NCBI RefSeq assembly: GCF_002646595.1
Contig: NZ_PDUD01000046.1
Coordinates: 1 to 64,000 of the forward strand
Direction of reading: 5' to 3'
From: Flavilitoribacter nigricans DSM 23189 = NBRC 102662
GTDB lineage: Bacteria; Bacteroidota; Bacteroidia; Chitinophagales; Saprospiraceae
Length of the DNA stretch: 64,000 nt
How positions within the stretch are numbered: position 1 is the stretch's first letter; each line of letters begins with the position of its first letter. Below the pieces are notes generated by a model. It ran no database searches. It saw nothing but the letters and a program-made list of their open reading frames with translations, and had not been told where the DNA came from. A program made the position numbers and the translations under genes. Below, in pieces: positions 62,101 to 64,000 of this stretch.

Positions 62101-62251
62101 ACCACCCATTCATCTGATCCACAATCTTTACGCTGTGCCTTTTCAAGCTGATGCCAAAGCAGCGCAGCAGCAGGAATTGTTCGCCGTTCATCGCATCGTT
62201 CTGGCAGCATCCGAAGCAGATCAACCGCCTTCCCTGAATCCAAAAAAGTAA
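59138..62251 (+). CDS. PhoD-like metallophosphatase, oversized and cytoplasmic
   Basis: A 1037-residue protein with an ATG start. Residues about 1-140 form a beta-sandwich with an FN3-like look. Then the PhoD-type motifs follow: LHGSCRNND (from about 150), LSGDQIYAD (Gly192), FDDHEVTDDW (Asp462) and FLSGDVHYGS (Gly794). These bind the metal pair and phosphate in alkaline phosphatase D and related diesterases. PhoD enzymes are usually about 450-550 residues and exported by Tat; here there is no signal peptide and large insertions separate the motifs. It sits five bases after the S74 fibre gene and seven before the next. It may be an enzyme carried by, or released with, the complex. Confidence 0.8.
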   Translation: MPTIADIDQLILCGPIVRRVEPKQAAIWLALKSAAAVELVIWEGLIKHDDIDDTPVVGKSERRTTSIGKHLHLVTVNLELEAGKLLEWGKIYSYNLSITPDGGSKQDLKDLKLLDALAEKEEGKTVTALSYEVGQLPSFALPSDRIESLRLLHGSCRNNDAPYEDALSWVNDFIKADLEDINKRPQQLFLSGDQIYADSVVGELLHELTQWGNSLLDDQETLPTEWRENADTAPIKRWKADTMHFPAYFRANLILSEARFTTTDKNNHLIAFGEFAAMYMSVWSNVLWTVDLQEGAEQNAPQHFENIFDQITDRPENYGAIFRRNLTDERNNIVVEEAVEAGEQPVKAREVFSDDIVKKSIDFLLAARKADKAGFREAMLQKKDNKLNELLADFFKQEVVTRRDKIRFRKYFEFFKGWMKELHSGEQEKANKERGDKLRTLHRTLTKVRRALANISTFMIFDDHEVTDDWNLNPTWRDQVYSSYLGRAIVRNALTSYALFQDWGNRAKSYNRENSGLFEIEENVGELVRELDGEQFSDTLKAAFEKAGLTLEGSNTTVQIIRKEDWKLLDGAKEDEYIVRKYQIKEGTGEAAKEKEVIRIIQNPHALLLKLVSQLYQENNTKREEQEEQLDFLLGLDHHHRVVKSEKSERYQLRDNRSPIVKWHYSYEGMTHKVLVIDNRTRRSYVSFAGAPGNISVNGMQDLIPEDPQPKENEVLFVVAPLPVLGPSMLDELIAPTAYRVYDLIAAFDGDETIKTGMKGTNPDAIEAWVFDPVGQEELFKRLAPFQRIIFLSGDVHYGSTQRMHYWKKGADQPACFAQLTSSGLRNIMPGFIQYISQHFGIGQKLIRGEIRAERLGWHDNDPKPLKFPDEKKVNAFLKYKLKNKPVLITPLGWPEGTTYGEDNEPDWSWRVHNVIDERREEERPGITQLVKIEETVESRTVDAFRKTAARHSRQIKQVNFTRQILFKANIGLVTFEKEEKKDGVEKEPPIHLIHNLYAVPFQADAKAAQQQELFAVHRIVLAASEADQPPSLNPKK

Positions 62252-62258
62252 GCATAAC

Positions 62259-64000
62259 ATGGCTGAAAATACTGACAATGGACTAGTGCAAAATGCTATG
62301 GGCGAGATGGGAGACCTTTTCTCCTGGATACAAAAAGCCCTACAGGATGAACAGGTAAGACGAACTACCCTGCTGAGTCTGGGGCTCGATCCTGATGCAG
62401 ATAAGGAAGACGACGGTACAGCGGCCGAGCCGCCCAATCTCAACCTGGACAACATTCAGCGGTACCGTAAATCGGTCAATCCAGATGAAGTAGCCCACCA
62501 AAGTGCCGTAGCGGAGGCCAAGAAATTCGTGCAATTCCTGAAAGATTATCTCAAAGCTTTCAAGGCCGATCCCCTGGACCTGGATGAGCACCTTTACCGA
62601 CTCTTCGAGATCATGGCCTCAAATTATATCCGATTGCGTTATCCAAAAGCCTATTATCTCTTCCAGGTGTTAGGTTTTTTAACGGAATTCAATACGGCAC
62701 CCGTCAAGGTAGAATCATCTGCGGGTACTAATCTGGTGATGGGCGTAGTTAATACCGTACCGTACGGCTTGTTGAAAGTGCCCAGAATTGCGTTGCAAAA
62801 CATCTGGGAATTCATTACCCATCCAATTCACTATCTGGAGAGTAAGGCCAGAGACCTGGCCGCGAACCTCCCTTTGGATACTAAAGAAGATGCAGAGGAT
62901 TATTCGCTTTTATTTTTGTTACTGCCCCTGATCGTTGGAATATCAGATAATGACATCGATCTGGAATATTTGTACGGATGGGATGCTTCCGTGCGAAAGT
63001 GGTCAGATGATGAACCGGAAGCGCTCCGGGTATCCTCCCATGGGGCTCTGTTGCTGGCTGATATACGGCGGAATTACCAAGAAAAATTCCCCTTGCCGGA
63101 GGAAGATATTGCCGCTTGGGTAAAGGTGGAAAAAGCTGTAGCTGAACCTGCAGACGATATCCAGAAAGAAATAGCTGCCGCCTACCGACGGGCCACTCTG
63201 AATTGGGAAAGAGGAGAATGGGTCGATTACATTTCGGAAACTTTTTTCTCCTTCTCCATTAAATTGCCGGAAGAAGAAGGTAGTGAAGATTCCAAACAGC
63301 TGGGAGCGACTATGTTCTTTATCTCTAAGGAAGACGAGCCGGCCGAACTATTGGAATCGGAAGGTATTTTGCGGACGCCTTCCGGGGGCTTATTCGTTTC
63401 CCTGCACGGCTCCGGTAAGATGCAATACAAGATCACAGATAACTGGAAGCTGGGATTCGAACTCAGCTCCGGTAATTTACTGGATTTCTACCTCAGCAGC
63501 AACGCCGATCTAAATGTGATGGGCGACATCCGGATGGATCTTAGTATAATGCGGGAGAAAGACCCTGAGACTGGAGCGTCCTATAATCTGCCGAATGGAT
63601 CAGGTACCCGTTTGGCGATCGGGGATATTGAATTGACCGGTTTCCTGAGTAAAGAAGACTTCGGTATCGAGCTGGGTTTAAAAGAAAACGCCCTAATCAT
63701 TTCCAGCGGCAAAGCCGACGGTTTTTTGAAAGAGATTATGCCGGGCGGTGATACCCCCCTGAAGTTTTCTTTGGCAACGGGTGTTTCAAAAACGAAAAGC
63801 TACTATTTCAATCACAATATCGGTTTCCTCAATAAATTGCTGGGAACCGAAGAAGAAGAGAAGAAGACGGAGGCAGTGGATAATACCCGGAGCCGGAGCC
63901 GGAGCCTAGCGCGTAGCGCGGAAAAACCGGCGGTAAAGGAAGAGCAGGCCAAGCCATTGGATACCGTCATTCCCATTCACAAAGATATGGGAATTGCTAA
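62259..64000 (+). CDS. DUF6603-like large protein, 5' part only (runs off the window)
   Basis: An open frame runs from the ATG at 62259 through 580 codons to the window end with no stop. The first 170 residues are helical and acidic (GEMGDLFSWIQKALQDEQ; KKFVQFLKDYLKAF). Two hydrophobic stretches (about 157-180 and 215-235) may be short membrane or core segments (YSLLFLLLPLIVGI). After that it is beta-rich with repeated aromatic strands (FELSSGNLLDFYLSSNADL; GTRLAIGDIELTGFL) and low-complexity Arg/Ser near the end. The later part, with IPIHKDMGI at the edge, recalls DUF6603 proteins, a giant uncharacterised family. The start lies seven bases after the phosphatase stop, so it belongs to the same operon. 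Confidence 0.65.
   Translation, partial: MAENTDNGLVQNAMGEMGDLFSWIQKALQDEQVRRTTLLSLGLDPDADKEDDGTAAEPPNLNLDNIQRYRKSVNPDEVAHQSAVAEAKKFVQFLKDYLKAFKADPLDLDEHLYRLFEIMASNYIRLRYPKAYYLFQVLGFLTEFNTAPVKVESSAGTNLVMGVVNTVPYGLLKVPRIALQNIWEFITHPIHYLESKARDLAANLPLDTKEDAEDYSLLFLLLPLIVGISDNDIDLEYLYGWDASVRKWSDDEPEALRVSSHGALLLADIRRNYQEKFPLPEEDIAAWVKVEKAVAEPADDIQKEIAAAYRRATLNWERGEWVDYISETFFSFSIKLPEEEGSEDSKQLGATMFFISKEDEPAELLESEGILRTPSGGLFVSLHGSGKMQYKITDNWKLGFELSSGNLLDFYLSSNADLNVMGDIRMDLSIMREKDPETGASYNLPNGSGTRLAIGDIELTGFLSKEDFGIELGLKENALIISSGKADGFLKEIMPGGDTPLKFSLATGVSKTKSYYFNHNIGFLNKLLGTEEEEKKTEAVDNTRSRSRSLARSAEKPAVKEEQAKPLDTVIPIHKDMGIA

Noticed and set aside
61595-62455. 286-codon open frame on the minus strand
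   Set aside because: It lies wholly antisense to the PhoD-like gene and the next gene's start; composition is that of a shadow frame.
48335-64000. Prophage or contractile injection system
   Set aside because: Only a fibre-like S74 protein is present. No capsid, portal, terminase, integrase, sheath, tube, baseplate or LysM gene is seen, so neither label is supported within the window.

Overview
The window looks like chromosomal DNA from a Bacteroidota, most plausibly a Saprospiria or Chitinophagia type organism. The grounds are a type IX secretion C-terminal sorting sequence, a 7TMR-DISM histidine kinase next to a LytTR regulator, two very large Bacteroidota-type RHS proteins, a sigma/anti-sigma/CHAT cluster, little sign of Shine-Dalgarno sites, and several TAnnTTTG-like -7 promoter boxes. 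I see no tRNA, rRNA, CRISPR array, integrase or phage structural core.

Layout. 1-2.4 kb (minus strand) is decayed: a broken IS4-type transposase, a secreted glycine-zipper protein, and a CARDB/T9SS-sorting-domain protein broken by one in-frame stop and cut off at a 20-bp inverted repeat. 2.7-5.5 kb (plus) is a two-component system. 5.8-12.3 kb (plus) is a three-gene set: a PKD-containing membrane protein, a glycine-rich/IPT/SGNH-hydrolase protein with no signal peptide, and a secreted protein of unknown function. It ends at a clear hairpin. 12.7-20.5 kb (minus) carries a large TPR protein, a decayed stretch, an EAD11 (effector-associated domain) protein and a 1263-residue protein with an HEEGH zincin motif followed by TPRs. 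This resembles the conflict or signalling modules known for EAD, TPR and protease parts.

21-30.2 kb (plus) starts with a frameshifted helical-repeat remnant. It continues with an ECF-like sigma factor, a membrane anti-sigma-like TPR protein, a lipoprotein, a membrane-anchored TPR-CHAT protease, a second lipoprotein, a large envelope protein and an outer-membrane barrel. The order suggests an envelope-spanning signalling and protease system. 30.4-47.9 kb (plus) has two overlapping giant RHS-type genes; the second ends in a beta-rich tip that resembles polymorphic toxin type 23. A secreted YWTD-propeller/beta-helix protein follows.

48.3-64 kb (plus) is the most intriguing part. It is a tightly spaced operon of very large proteins without signal peptides: a short coiled coil, a 1523-residue protein with an embedded barrel-sandwich (lipoyl-like) motif, a 570-residue and a 967-residue protein of unrecognised fold, an S74 self-cleaving tail-fibre-like protein, a 1037-residue PhoD-like metallophosphatase, and a DUF6603-like protein that runs off the end. 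I know of no described function for this set. It has fibre-like and enzyme-like parts but no capsid, sheath, tube or baseplate gene in view.
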